NCBI GenBank assembly: GCA_027483505.1
Contig: JAIXUP010000058.1
Location: forward strand, 87,350 to 151,349
Reading direction: 5' to 3'
Origin: Hyphomicrobiales bacterium
GTDB taxonomy: Bacteria > Pseudomonadota > Alphaproteobacteria > Rhizobiales > Beijerinckiaceae
DNA length: 64,000 bases
Part shown: piece by piece, positions 29,465-40,449 of the stretch
How the letters are laid out: each line of letters opens with the position of its first letter
Position numbering within the stretch: position 1 is the stretch's first letter
Made by a program: the position numbers and the translations under genes
The notes under the pieces: generated by a model
What the model was told of the DNA's origin: nothing
The model's database searches: none
The model's input: only the letters and a program-made list of their open reading frames with translations

Positions 29465-29950
29465 ATGGTTCCTTCGTTGAGAGGTTCGGAAGCAGACAAG
29501 CGCACGGCCAGGCGGCACCGTCTCCGCCTGCCGGGACGCTACATGCTTGTCGACCGCACCGAGTGGATCTGCGAAACCGTCGACATTTCGCCCACCGGTG
29601 TGTTGCTCATGGGGCCGGGCCGCCCCTACCCCGGCCAGACTGTCGTGGTCTATCTGGCGGAACTTGGCCGGCTCGAGGGCACGGTCGTCCGCCTGAAGGC
29701 GCGCGAGTTCGCGCTGCGCATCCGCGCGACGGACCGCAAGCGCGAGCAGCTTGCCGCCGTGCTGGACAGGCTTGACGAAGGCGTGCCCAGCCCGCGCAGC
29801 ATCCATCCCGCCATCCTCGCCGCCGTCAGGCGGCAGGCTGATGCCGCGCCGCCGGCGCCAGCGAGCGCGTCTGCACCCGCCGAAAGGCCGGCTGCTTCGC
29901 GCACCAACAATCCGCACGGAGCCTTCCGCGTCTATCTTGAAACTCTGTAA
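29465..29950 (+). CDS. PilZ-domain protein
   Basis: A protein of about 161 residues with an N-terminal PilZ domain. The RxxxR c-di-GMP-binding motif is in RTARRHRLRL, and the downstream D/NxSxxG motif is DISPTG. Both binding elements are present, so it should bind c-di-GMP. The tail (about 110-155) is Ala/Pro-rich. The frame is open further upstream (to 29360), so the start is uncertain. It is divergent from the EAL phosphodiesterase, suggesting a local c-di-GMP sensing pair. Confidence 0.84.
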   Translation: MVPSLRGSEADKRTARRHRLRLPGRYMLVDRTEWICETVDISPTGVLLMGPGRPYPGQTVVVYLAELGRLEGTVVRLKAREFALRIRATDRKREQLAAVLDRLDEGVPSPRSIHPAILAAVRRQADAAPPAPASASAPAERPAASRTNNPHGAFRVYLETL

Positions 29951-30046
29951 TGCCACGCCCGCAGCAGGCGGGCGGAGCATTGCGCACGCGGTCAAGCCCG
30001 CCATCAGACCGGATCAGCACTGCGATGTCCCCCGTCGATCCGGGGC

Positions 30047-30077
30047 ATCACAGGGAGCGGGACACGGCTCCTGTGAT
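30047..30077. terminator. 11-bp bulged stem-loop between convergent genes
   Basis: ATCACAGGGAGC pairs with GCTCCTGTGAT (one bulged G, loop GGGACACG). It lies between the stops of the convergent PilZ and pobR genes. No T-run is seen. Position and stability suggest a shared terminator. Confidence 0.42.
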
Positions 30078-30109
30078 CCATTGGGCCTGTAGACCAGCCG
30101 TTGAACCCG

Positions 30110-31018
30110 TCATTCCGGCTTTGGCGCGCGGGCCAGCTGCCGGAAGCTGCGGGGCGATAGCCCGGTACGCGCGCTGAAGAACCGGCTGAAATGCGCGGCA
30201 TCCGCAAAGCCGCAATCGAAACCGATCTCCGCGATCCGCCTGTCGGTATAGGACAGCTCCCGCTTGCACTCGAGGATGATCCGGTCGTGGATGATGTCGA
30301 GCGGGGATTTCCCAACGGCCTGGCGCGTGATGTTGTGGAGCTTGTCCGGAGTTATGCCCAGTTCCGCCGCGATGGCGCTGATGCTCCTCTGCTGGCGGAA
30401 AACGCGCTCCACGATGGCCCTGAACCGCCGAAACTCCGAGGCCCGGGCCTCGCCCATCCCGTCATCAAGCCGCAGAAGCGTGCGGACCCTCAACAGCGCG
30501 ACAATGAGCAACAGCAGCTTGGCCGAGATCGCGGTGCCGATCGCCGTGCGCGGCAGCAGCAATTCCGTCTCGATGCCGATGATCGCCTCGGTCACGTTGA
30601 TACCGATCTCATTGGGCTCCGGCAGACGTGCATGACTGGGGACAGAAACGGTTTCCGAAAGCGCTTCGAAATCGGGGGATTGGCGCAAGGCAGCCGCGAC
30701 GACGTCGTCGGAGACCGTAAGGACATGCCCGATCGTGGCTGGATCAAAGCGGAAACCATGAACGACGGCTGAGGGTATCCACAGGAACCACGGCGCAACG
30801 AAGGCCGATTGCTGGCCTTCCAGATCGAGAAGACCGCCCCCTTCGCGGATGACGAGGCACTGGGCGAGCGCAACGTGCCGGTGCGCGCCGATCGTCCAGT
30901 CATTGCGCTCGGCCCGGGCTGCAATCGTCTCGATATGGGCGTAACCGGCGCCGGTCGGCTCCTCGGCGCTGCCGTAAAGGCCGAAGACGGGAATCCTGTA
31001 AACCGGACGAAGGTCCAT
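30110..31018 (-). CDS. pobR: AraC-family regulator of 4-hydroxybenzoate catabolism (PobR-like)
   Basis: A 302-residue AraC/XylS regulator with an N-terminal cupin-like effector domain (YRIPVFGLYGSAEEP, WTIGAHRHVALAQCLVIREG). The C-terminal double helix-turn-helix (about 200-298) contains RSISAIAAELGITPDKLH and IAEIGFDCGFADAAHFSRFF. The N-terminal pattern and the location next to pobA fit AraC-type PobR, which activates pobA with 4-hydroxybenzoate as inducer. It is divergent from the TRAP-pobA-pcaHG operon, and the shared promoter region holds repeated ATCC motifs. Confidence 0.87.
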   Translation of the reverse strand: MDLRPVYRIPVFGLYGSAEEPTGAGYAHIETIAARAERNDWTIGAHRHVALAQCLVIREGGGLLDLEGQQSAFVAPWFLWIPSAVVHGFRFDPATIGHVLTVSDDVVAAALRQSPDFEALSETVSVPSHARLPEPNEIGINVTEAIIGIETELLLPRTAIGTAISAKLLLLIVALLRVRTLLRLDDGMGEARASEFRRFRAIVERVFRQQRSISAIAAELGITPDKLHNITRQAVGKSPLDIIHDRIILECKRELSYTDRRIAEIGFDCGFADAAHFSRFFSARTGLSPRSFRQLARAPKPE

Positions 31019-31057
31019 CGACGGCGGCGCTCATTCAAGCTGGCGACTAACCAGAAA

Positions 31058-31132
31058 AATCCAACTTGTTGCCGGATTAGTCCATAGATTGATCTGGATC
31101 AATCCGTTAACAGAATAATCCAATGCGTGGAT
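31058..31132. promoter_or_regulatory. repeated ATCC elements in pobR-dctP divergent promoter region
   Basis: ATCC (31059-31062), GTCC (31080-31083), ATCC (31102-31105) and ATCC (31118-31121) recur on one strand at 21, 22 and 16 base spacing. Some form inverted pairs with GGAT (31074-31077, 31096-31099, 31129-31132). Repeats phased by about two helical turns are what an AraC-type activator such as PobR would bind. Assignment is inference from position and periodicity. Confidence 0.5.
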
Positions 31133-31221
31133 AAACGCGCAAAAATCAACGGAAACTTGCTGGGATTCCAGAGCAGCTCCTGGGTCCTCGAAGCCAGTCC
31201 GGTTTGCTCAGGGAGGCAAAA

Positions 31222-32274
31222 ATGCAATTCACTCGACGTTCCGCCTTGCAAGGATTCGGCGCCGCTGCCGCGATGCCGTTCATCATCCCCAGCGCACGTG
31301 CACAGGCGGTGACGACGCTGCGGCTTCACCACTTCCTGCCGCCCGTCTCGAACGCGCACACCAAGCTGCTGACGCCATGGGCCCGCAAGGTCGAGGCGGA
31401 GAGCCAGGGCAGGATCAAGATCGAGATTTTCCCGGCGATGCAGCTTGGCGGCACGCCGCCGCAGCTGTTCGACCAGGCGCGCGACGGCGTCGTCGACATC
31501 ATCTGGACCTTGCCCGGCAACACGCCAGGACGGTTTCCGGCGACCGAAGTGTTCGAGCTGCCGTTCATTGCCTCGAAGCGCGGCATCGTGAATGCGCGCG
31601 CGGCGCAGGAATTCGCCGACACGCACCTCAAGGACGAGGTCAAGGACGTCAAGCTGCTGGCCTATTGGGCGCATGACGCAGGCGTGATCCACGCCAACAA
31701 GGCCGTTCGCACCATGGACGACCTCAAGGGCCTCAAGCTGCGCAACCCCACGCGCCTTGCCGGCGAGGCGCTCAAGGCGCTCGGCGCAACCTCGGTCGGC
31801 ATGCCGGTCCCGCAGGTTCCGGAAAGCCTGGCCCAGCGCGTCATCGACGGCGCAGTCATCCCCTGGGAGGTTGTTCCGGCGGTGAAGGTGCAGGAGCTGG
31901 TGCGTTTCCACACCGAAATTCCGGGCTCGCCCACGCTCTACACCGCAAGCTTCTTCCTCGCGATGAACAAGGCCAGGTATGATGGCCTGCCGGCTGAGGC
32001 CCGCGCCGTGATCGACGCCAACTCCGGCCAGGCCTTCGCCCGCATGGCCGGTGCGATGTGGGACAACGAGGCGGTGTCCGTCTCGGCCATGGTCCGCGCC
32101 CGCTCCGGCAACACCATCAGCGCCATCTCCGAAGAGGAGAAGGCCAGGTGGATCGCCGCGACCTTGCCGGTGCATGCCGCCTGGATCGAGCAGGTCAAAG
32201 CCCGCGGCCTCGACGGAGCGAAGCTGATCGCGGACGCCCGCGCATTGGTGGCGAAGTACGAGACAGCGAGCTGA
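31222..32274 (+). CDS. TRAP transporter substrate-binding protein (DctP type)
   Basis: A 350-residue periplasmic receptor with a twin-arginine-like signal peptide (MQFTRRSALQGFGAAAAMPF...SARAQA). The DctP fold is recognisable (FPAMQLGGTPPQLFDQARDG, LKGLKLRNPTRLAGEALKAL with the substrate-carboxylate Arg region, and VIPWEV). ATG 31222 follows GGGAGG. Next to pobA it probably captures 4-hydroxybenzoate or a related aromatic carboxylate. The small and large permease genes follow after a 170-base gap containing a palindromic element. Confidence 0.92.
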   Translation: MQFTRRSALQGFGAAAAMPFIIPSARAQAVTTLRLHHFLPPVSNAHTKLLTPWARKVEAESQGRIKIEIFPAMQLGGTPPQLFDQARDGVVDIIWTLPGNTPGRFPATEVFELPFIASKRGIVNARAAQEFADTHLKDEVKDVKLLAYWAHDAGVIHANKAVRTMDDLKGLKLRNPTRLAGEALKALGATSVGMPVPQVPESLAQRVIDGAVIPWEVVPAVKVQELVRFHTEIPGSPTLYTASFFLAMNKARYDGLPAEARAVIDANSGQAFARMAGAMWDNEAVSVSAMVRARSGNTISAISEEEKARWIAATLPVHAAWIEQVKARGLDGAKLIADARALVAKYETAS

Positions 32275-32282
32275 GGCGAAGT

Positions 32283-32299
32283 CCCGGCGCTGCGCCGGG
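32283..32299 (+). terminator. 7-bp hairpin after dctP-type gene
   Basis: CCCGGCG, loop CTG, CGCCGGG form a perfect short hairpin 9 bases after the binding-protein stop, followed by TTCT. It may attenuate read-through or protect the receptor mRNA, as is common after binding-protein genes. It lacks a long U-tract. Confidence 0.45.
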
Positions 32300-32308
32300 T
32301 TCTGATCA

Positions 32309-32389
32309 CCTCATCCTGAACCCGTCGAAGGACGAGAGCTCCAGCTGATGCTCCGCCGGAGTTCCTCCTTCGACACGCTCAGGGTGAGG
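32309..32389. repeat. imperfect palindromic intergenic repeat
   Basis: Arms of 24 bases (32309-32332 and 32366-32389) match in inverted orientation at 20 of 24 positions, with a 33-base centre. The CTCATCCTGA...GTCGAAGGA sequence type is a familiar dispersed intergenic element in alphaproteobacterial genomes. It sits between the TRAP receptor gene and its permease genes, so it is transcribed and could fold as a long hairpin affecting relative expression. Confidence 0.65.
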
Positions 32390-32446
32390 ATTGCAGGCGT
32401 TCGCAAGAGCGCGTGGCGTGCCTGACGCCTTATCTTTCCCTCAAGA

Positions 32447-32970
32447 ATGCTGGCCCACATGACCCTTTCCGATAGTCCAAAATCTGAAACGCCCCCGCTG
32501 ATCGAGCGGTTGACGGGCCATATCGCCATCTTTGGCGGCATGCTTGCGCTCGGCGTCGCCGGACTGGTCGTCGTCAGCGTGCTCGGGCGCTGGCTCTTCT
32601 CGATGCCGGTCGAAGGTGACTTCGAGTTCGTGAAGATGGCCACCGCCATCGGAGTCTTCGCCTATCTGCCCTACACGCAGGCCCGCCGGGGCAACATCAT
32701 GGTCGACACCTTTACCGGCTGGATGGGGCAGGGCGTGCGCAACAGGCTCGATGCGTTCTGGGATCTGACCTATGCCGCCTTCATGACCCTGTGCGCCTGG
32801 GGCCTTTTTCTCGGCGCGCGCGATGCGCTGCGCACCGGCGAAACCACGATGCAGCTGCAACTGGTCGTCTGGCCCGCCATCGCCTTGTGCGCGCTGCTTT
32901 GCGTGCTGCTGGTGATGACGACGCTTGGCACCATCGCGCGGCTGGTTGGCGCAAAGAATCAGGAAGCGGC

Positions 32971-32974
<4 letters not shown>
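32447..32974 (+). CDS. TRAP transporter small permease (DctQ type)
   Basis: A 175-residue membrane protein with four predicted helices (about 24-46, 60-80, 100-122 and 140-162). It shows the DctQ pattern VSVLGRWLFSMPVEGDFEFV and ARRGNIMVDTFTGWM. ATG 32447 and ATG 32459 are both possible; neither has a strong ribosome binding site. Its stop overlaps the large permease start (ATGA). It is the partner of the adjacent DctM-type gene. Confidence 0.9.
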
Positions 32975-35608
<2,634 letters not shown>

Positions 35609-35723
35609 CCTTGTGGGTGGGCCGCCTTGCAACGAAGTCGCCGTGTCGACGATCGTGCGGCGCGGCTGACATCAGAAGACGCTCGTCTCCCCGGACGTTC
35701 CGCCAAGCATGGGATTGCCAATC

Positions 35724-36422
35724 ATGGTCAAGCTTCTCAATCCACGCGATTTCAGCTCACATCCCGGCTACATCGACAAGGGCTATCGCTCGACCGCGCT
35801 TCGCGGGCCGACAAAGCCGCTGATCCCGGTCCGCGGCGTGTCTCTCGCCGCGCCAGTCTATGGCCATGACCGGATCGCCCCGGCCGATGCCGATCTGACG
35901 CTGAACGGGCGCAAGGATGCCGAGCCGCTGGGCGAGCGCATCATCGTCACCGGCCGCGTGCTGGACGAGAATGGCCGGCCACTGGCGGGAGCGCTGGTCG
36001 AGATCTGGCAGGCGAACGCGGCCGGGCGCTACGTCCACGTGGTGGACCAGCATGCGGCCCCGCTGGACCCGAACTTCTTCGGCGGCGGGCGCTGCGTGAC
36101 CGACGAGCAGGGCCGCTACCGCTTCCTCACCATCAAGCCCGGCGCCTATCCCTGGGGCAATCACTTCAACGCCTGGCGGCCCAACCACATCCACTTCTCG
36201 CTGTTCGGCCACCAGTTCGGCCAGCGCCTCGTCACGCAGATGTATTTCCCGGGCGATCCCCTGCTGGCGCTTGATCCGATCTATCTCGGCGTGCCGGCCA
36301 AAAGCCGCGAGCGCATGGTGGCTCATTTCTCGATCGACGTGACCGAGGAAGGCTACGCGTTGGGCTACGTCTTCGACATCGTACTGCGCGGCGAGAATGC
36401 CGCGATCTGGGAGAACCATTGA
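35724..36422 (+). CDS. pcaH: protocatechuate 3,4-dioxygenase beta subunit
   Basis: The iron-carrying beta subunit of intradiol protocatechuate dioxygenase, which opens the ring to beta-carboxy-cis,cis-muconate. ERIIVTGRVLDENGRPLAGALVEIWQ and LDPNFFGGGRCVTD match the family. The Tyr/Tyr/His/His iron ligands are visible in GRYRFLTIKPGAYPW and RPNHIHFS. About 232 residues from ATG 35724; ATG 35709 would add five. Its stop overlaps the alpha-subunit start. Confidence 0.95.
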   Translation: MVKLLNPRDFSSHPGYIDKGYRSTALRGPTKPLIPVRGVSLAAPVYGHDRIAPADADLTLNGRKDAEPLGERIIVTGRVLDENGRPLAGALVEIWQANAAGRYVHVVDQHAAPLDPNFFGGGRCVTDEQGRYRFLTIKPGAYPWGNHFNAWRPNHIHFSLFGHQFGQRLVTQMYFPGDPLLALDPIYLGVPAKSRERMVAHFSIDVTEEGYALGYVFDIVLRGENAAIWENH

Positions 36423-37003
36423 TGAGCGGCAGCAATCTCCTCGGGCAAACCCCCTCTCAGACCGTCGGGCCCTTCTTCGCCTACGGCCTGACCCCGCAGC
36501 AATATGGCTATGACTGGGCTTCCATCGCGGCCGCCGACATGGCCGACCAGGCCACCGAAGGCGAGCGCATCACCTTCGAGGGGCAGGTGCTCGACGGAGC
36601 CGGCCAGCCCGTCACCGACGCGCTGATCGAGATCTGGCAAGCCGATGGCGCCGGCAGCTATGCCGCAGCGCCTGGCCGCAACACCCGCTTCACCGGCTTT
36701 GGCCGTTGCGGCACCGGCGTGCTCGGCGATGGCTTCTTCCGGTTCACCACAATCAAGCCTGCCGCACCCTCGAAAGCCGAGGCGCCGCATCTCAACATCA
36801 TCGTCACGATGCGCGGTCTGCTGATGCATGCCTTCACCCGCGCCTATTTTGAAGGCGACACGCGCAATGACGCCGACCCGGTGATGGCGCAGGTCCCGCC
36901 TGAGCGACGGGCCACGTTGCTGGCGCGTCAGACAGCCCCCGGCACATGGCGCCTTGATATTCACATGCAGGGCGACGCCGAAACCGTGTTCTTCGATCTG
37001 TGA
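36422..37003 (+). CDS. pcaG: protocatechuate 3,4-dioxygenase alpha subunit
   Basis: A 193-residue alpha subunit that assembles with PcaH and has no iron site of its own. TPSQTVGPFFAYGLTP at the N-terminus and ITFEGQVLDGAGQPVTDALIEIWQADGAG are characteristic, as is PHLNIIVTMRGLLMHAFTR. ATG 36422 overlaps the pcaH stop by one base. Confidence 0.95.
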   Translation: MSGSNLLGQTPSQTVGPFFAYGLTPQQYGYDWASIAAADMADQATEGERITFEGQVLDGAGQPVTDALIEIWQADGAGSYAAAPGRNTRFTGFGRCGTGVLGDGFFRFTTIKPAAPSKAEAPHLNIIVTMRGLLMHAFTRAYFEGDTRNDADPVMAQVPPERRATLLARQTAPGTWRLDIHMQGDAETVFFDL

Positions 37004-37011
37004 GGCCCGCC

Positions 37012-37863
37012 ATGAACGCTCCCGAGAACAATCCCTGCATCGTCTGCGTCGCCATCACGGGCTCGCTGCCAACGAAGGCCAACAATCCGGCGGTGCCGAT
37101 CACGATCGCCGAGCAGATCGAGTCGACCCACGAGGCCTTCGAGGCCGGCGCCTCGATCGCGCATTGTCACGTCCGCGACGACGAGGGCAAAGGCACGCTC
37201 GATCCCGAACGCTTCGCCCGGCTGAAGGAAGGGCTGGAGAAGCATTGCCCCGGCCTCATCATCCAGCTCTCGACCGGCGGACGCGCCGGCTCCGGCCAGG
37301 CGCGCGGCGGCATGCTGCCCCTGCGCCCGGACATGGCCTCGCTCAGTGTCGGGTCAGTCAACTTTCCGACCCGCGTCTATGACAACGCGCCTGATCTGGT
37401 GGACTGGCTGGCCAGCGAGATGGTCACCTACGACATCAAGCCGGAGATCGAGGCGTTCGACCTGTCGCATATCGTTCAGGCGGCGAAGATGGCGGCTGAC
37501 GGCAGGATCAAGGGCAGGCTCTATGTCCAGTTTGTCATGGGCGTGAAGAACGCCATGCCGGCGGATGAAGCCATCTTCGACTTCTACATCGCGACCCTGA
37601 AGCGCCTCAGCCCCGATGCTCTGTGGTGCGCAGCCGGAATCGGGTCCGACCAGATCAGGATCAACGAATGGTCCATCGCCAAGGGCGGCCACACCCGCAC
37701 CGGCATGGAAGACAATGTCCGCCTTGATCGCGAGACGCTTGCACCATCCAATGCGGCGCTGGTCAGGCGAACGGTGGAGATCTGCGCGAAGCAAGGACGC
37801 CCCGTCGCAACATGGCGACAGGCCCGCGAACTCCTTGGTTTGCGGATGCCGGCGGCAGCTTGA
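37012..37863 (+). CDS. beta-keto acid cleavage enzyme family protein (BKACE, DUF849)
   Basis: A 283-residue zinc-dependent TIM-barrel protein of the BKACE family, which exchanges a beta-keto acid with acetyl-CoA to give acetoacetate and an acyl-CoA. The metal-binding AHCHVRDDEG motif follows ASI near residue 45. GSVNFPTRVYDN, YDIKPEIEAFDLSHI and GGHTRTGMEDNVRL are also typical. It begins 8 bases after pcaG, in the same operon. A natural substrate here would be beta-ketoadipate; that is inference. The usual pcaIJF genes are absent from the window. Confidence 0.88.
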   Translation: MNAPENNPCIVCVAITGSLPTKANNPAVPITIAEQIESTHEAFEAGASIAHCHVRDDEGKGTLDPERFARLKEGLEKHCPGLIIQLSTGGRAGSGQARGGMLPLRPDMASLSVGSVNFPTRVYDNAPDLVDWLASEMVTYDIKPEIEAFDLSHIVQAAKMAADGRIKGRLYVQFVMGVKNAMPADEAIFDFYIATLKRLSPDALWCAAGIGSDQIRINEWSIAKGGHTRTGMEDNVRLDRETLAPSNAALVRRTVEICAKQGRPVATWRQARELLGLRMPAAA

Positions 37864-37996
37864 CGGGTCGGTCGCGAGATCGCCGGCTGGCGCGATTGCC
37901 GTGCGAGCCTTGACATCTGACATCCCCATAAGCGGGCCGGCGCGACGTGTTACGTGCCCATCGGGATGGGTTCGCTCGATCTGTGGGGCTGCCGGG

Positions 37997-38173
37997 TCAG
38001 ACTGAACCTCCGAGGCGCTTGTTCCAGCACTCGGCAATGCGTGGCAGGCTTGCCTCGACCCAGTCCGCAAGGAGGCGCACTCTTTCGGCGGCTTCGCGTC
38101 CGAGGGATGCCAGACTGTATTCGACATGCGGCAGCACGACGTCAAAGGCAACGCGCCTGACGCCTTGTCGCGT
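37997..38173 (-). pseudogene. HxlR-family regulator remnant (C-terminal fragment)
   Basis: Directly behind the phosphotransferase stop, in the same frame, 58 codons remain that read like the end of an HxlR-type winged-helix regulator: a wing-like segment followed by HVEYSLASLGREAAERVRLL and a final helix. No start codon or N-terminal helix-turn-helix is present, so the gene was truncated, with the junction near 38165. It lies between two convergent catabolic operons, suggesting a past rearrangement. Confidence 0.6.
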
Positions 38174-39223
38174 TCAGTGCACCGGCGTGGGGCTCCTGTG
38201 GTCGGAATGGCGGCCCGCGATCACTTCGAGCGCGCGGATAGCGAAGCGGCGGGCGAGCGGTGCGATCTTCGCCGCATCCGCTCCCGAGGCATTGCCCTGC
38301 CTGGCGCGATCCGCAATGCCCACGAAGATCACCGCGAAGCGAAACAGAGCGAAAGCCGTGTGGAAGGGCAGCACGTCCGCGGCGGCTGGATTGGCGGCGT
38401 GATAACGCGCGAGGAACTCGGCTTCGGACGGGAGGCCGTGTGCGGCAAGGTCGAGGCCGAGGATGCCACCATATTCATCGGGCGCGGTATGCCAGGCCAT
38501 CGCGCAGAAGCCGACATCCGCCAGTGGATGCCCAAGCGTCGAGAGTTCCCAATCGAGGATCGCGATCACGCGCGGCTCGGTCGGGTGGAAAATCACATTC
38601 CCCATGCGATAGTCGCCATGGGCGAGGCTCACCGCACCATCATCAGGCGGCAGATTGTCGGCGAGCCAGCGGGCAAGGCTATCGAGTTCGGAGATCGGAT
38701 CGCTTGCGCTCTCTTGCCATTGGCGCAACCAGCGCGAGAACTGACGCTCGAAATAACTGCCGGGCCGGCCATAGTCTCCGAGGCCCACAGCATCGGGCCG
38801 CACCCTGTGCAAGTGCCCGAGGGCATCGGCAAGGCCCATCCAGAAGGCGTGTCGCTCGCGCGCAGGAACCTCGGGCAAGGCGCCTTCGGAAAAAATGCGG
38901 CCCTCGACGCGGTCCATCAGGTAGAAGGGCGTGCCAACGATCTCCGGCGTGGGATGCAAGAGCACAGGGCGCGGCACGGGGATGCCGACAGGGTGGAGAG
39001 CCGATAGCACGCGATGTTCACGGTCGATGGCATGCGCGCCTTTGAGAAGCGGGCCATTTGGCTGCTTGCGCAGCACCATCCGCCGTCCGCCATGGGTGAC
39101 GAAATAGGTAGGGTTCGATTGCCCGCCCGCAATCCGTTCGAGGCGATAGTCATCCGCCGAGCCGAAACGCGCATCAAGGAAGGCTCGGAAGAGGGCATCG
39201 TCGAAATCGGCGGACATCATCAT
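38174..39223 (-). CDS. APH-family phosphotransferase (ACAD10/11 N-terminal / LvaA-like kinase)
   Basis: A 349-residue kinase-fold protein. RLERIAGGQSNPTYFVTHGG and the VLRKQP lysine lie near the N-terminus, with catalytic VSLAHGDYRMGNVIFHP and metal-binding AILDWELSTLGHPLADVG further on. This subgroup matches the kinase half of ACAD10/ACAD11 and LvaA, which phosphorylate 4-hydroxyacyl-CoAs, rather than antibiotic kinases. Three consecutive ATG codons (39223, 39220, 39217) follow AGGGAC; the first is used. The start overlaps nothing, but the preceding dehydrogenase stop lies inside its leader. Last gene of the operon. Confidence 0.86.
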   Translation of the reverse strand: MMMSADFDDALFRAFLDARFGSADDYRLERIAGGQSNPTYFVTHGGRRMVLRKQPNGPLLKGAHAIDREHRVLSALHPVGIPVPRPVLLHPTPEIVGTPFYLMDRVEGRIFSEGALPEVPARERHAFWMGLADALGHLHRVRPDAVGLGDYGRPGSYFERQFSRWLRQWQESASDPISELDSLARWLADNLPPDDGAVSLAHGDYRMGNVIFHPTEPRVIAILDWELSTLGHPLADVGFCAMAWHTAPDEYGGILGLDLAAHGLPSEAEFLARYHAANPAAADVLPFHTAFALFRFAVIFVGIADRARQGNASGADAAKIAPLARRFAIRALEVIAGRHSDHRSPTPVH

Positions 39224-39234
39224 TTGCGTGTCCC

Positions 39235-40440
39235 TCAGAGGCCAACCGGCCACTGCCAGAAATGGCGGCCCTCGGCTTGGAGGTTGCGGTTGAGCACCAT
39301 TTTGTGAACATCATCCGCGCCATCCACCAGCCGCGCCTGCCGCGCATAGCGGTAGATCCATTCGAGCGGCGTATCCTTCGAGTAACCGCGCGCGCCGTTG
39401 ATCTGGATGGCGGCATCTGCCGCCTTGTGCAGCACATTCGCGACATGAACCTTCGCCATGGAAACCTCCTTGCGGGCGAAGCCGCCGCGATCGAGTTCCC
39501 AGGCCGCCTTCATCACCAACAGGCGCCCGATCTCGATCTCCATCGCAAGATCGCCAAGCAGCATCTGGATGCTCTCGCGCTTCGCAAGCCGCTCACCGAA
39601 AGCGAAGCGTTCGTCTGCATAGGCGCGCGCGATCTCGACACAGCGTTTCGAAAGGCCCAGCCAGCGCATGCAATGGGTAAGGCGCGCGGGGCCGAGGCGG
39701 ATCTGCGTAAACTTCAGCCCGTCGCCCTCATTCATCAGGAGGTCGGAGGCCGGGATTTCGAGGCCTTCGAACACAAGTTCGCAATGCCCGCCATGCTCCT
39801 CCGGCCCCATGATGGGAATGCGCCGTTCGATGCGCCAACCCGGCGTATCGCGATCAAACAGGAAGGCCGAGAGCCCTTTTCGCGGATCATCCGAGGTGCG
39901 CGCCATGAGGATGAAATGCTGGGCATCCTCCGCGCCGGTGATGAACCATTTTCGGCCTTCGATGATGTAATGGTCCCCCTTGCGGGTGGCCTTGGTGAGC
40001 ATCATGGACGGATCAGAGCCGGAGCCGGGATGCGGCTCGGTCATCGCGAAGGCGGACCGCACCTTCCCCGCCACGATCGGCCCCAGCCAGCGCTCCTTCT
40101 GGGCGGGCGTGGCGACCTTCTCCAGCACCATCATGTTGCCGTCATCGGGGGCTGCTGAATTGAACACGACGGGCCCGAAGATCGAGCGGTTCATGGCCTC
40201 GTAGCAGATGGCCATGCCAACCTTGCCGAGGCCCTGCCCGCCGGTCTCGGGCGCGAGTTGCAGGCACCAGAGACCTTCTGCGCGGGCGCGGGCGCGGCAG
40301 GATTCGAGAACCTCCAGGCGGATATTGTCATGCGCATCGTAATTCGAGCGATCCGCCTCCAGCGGCAGCACATGCGCCTCGACAAAGCGCTCGATGCGCT
40401 GCCGGAAATCGTCGATGCGGGGAGAAACGGAGAAATCCAT
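39235..40440 (-). CDS. acyl-CoA dehydrogenase, ACAD10/11-like
   Basis: A 401-residue flavin dehydrogenase. The segment FNSAAPDDGNMMVLEKVAT followed by QKERWLGPIVAGKVRSAFAM is a hallmark of the ACAD10/ACAD11/LvaC group. FAD-binding motifs appear in TEPHPGSGSDPSMM, KWFITGAEDA and GARGYSKDTPLEWIYRYAR. Together with the adjacent kinase it could carry out the phosphate-eliminating conversion of a 4-hydroxyacyl-CoA towards a 3-hydroxyacyl-CoA, as in levulinate catabolism. It begins 9 bases after the SDR gene. Confidence 0.9.
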   Translation of the reverse strand: MDFSVSPRIDDFRQRIERFVEAHVLPLEADRSNYDAHDNIRLEVLESCRARARAEGLWCLQLAPETGGQGLGKVGMAICYEAMNRSIFGPVVFNSAAPDDGNMMVLEKVATPAQKERWLGPIVAGKVRSAFAMTEPHPGSGSDPSMMLTKATRKGDHYIIEGRKWFITGAEDAQHFILMARTSDDPRKGLSAFLFDRDTPGWRIERRIPIMGPEEHGGHCELVFEGLEIPASDLLMNEGDGLKFTQIRLGPARLTHCMRWLGLSKRCVEIARAYADERFAFGERLAKRESIQMLLGDLAMEIEIGRLLVMKAAWELDRGGFARKEVSMAKVHVANVLHKAADAAIQINGARGYSKDTPLEWIYRYARQARLVDGADDVHKMVLNRNLQAEGRHFWQWPVGL

Positions 40441-40449
40441 CTTTTTGTC

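Noticed and set aside
38174..39223. Antibiotic (aminoglycoside) resistance by the APH-fold gene
   Set aside because: The sequence subgroup and its operon with an ACAD10/11-like dehydrogenase point to acyl-CoA metabolism, not drug modification.
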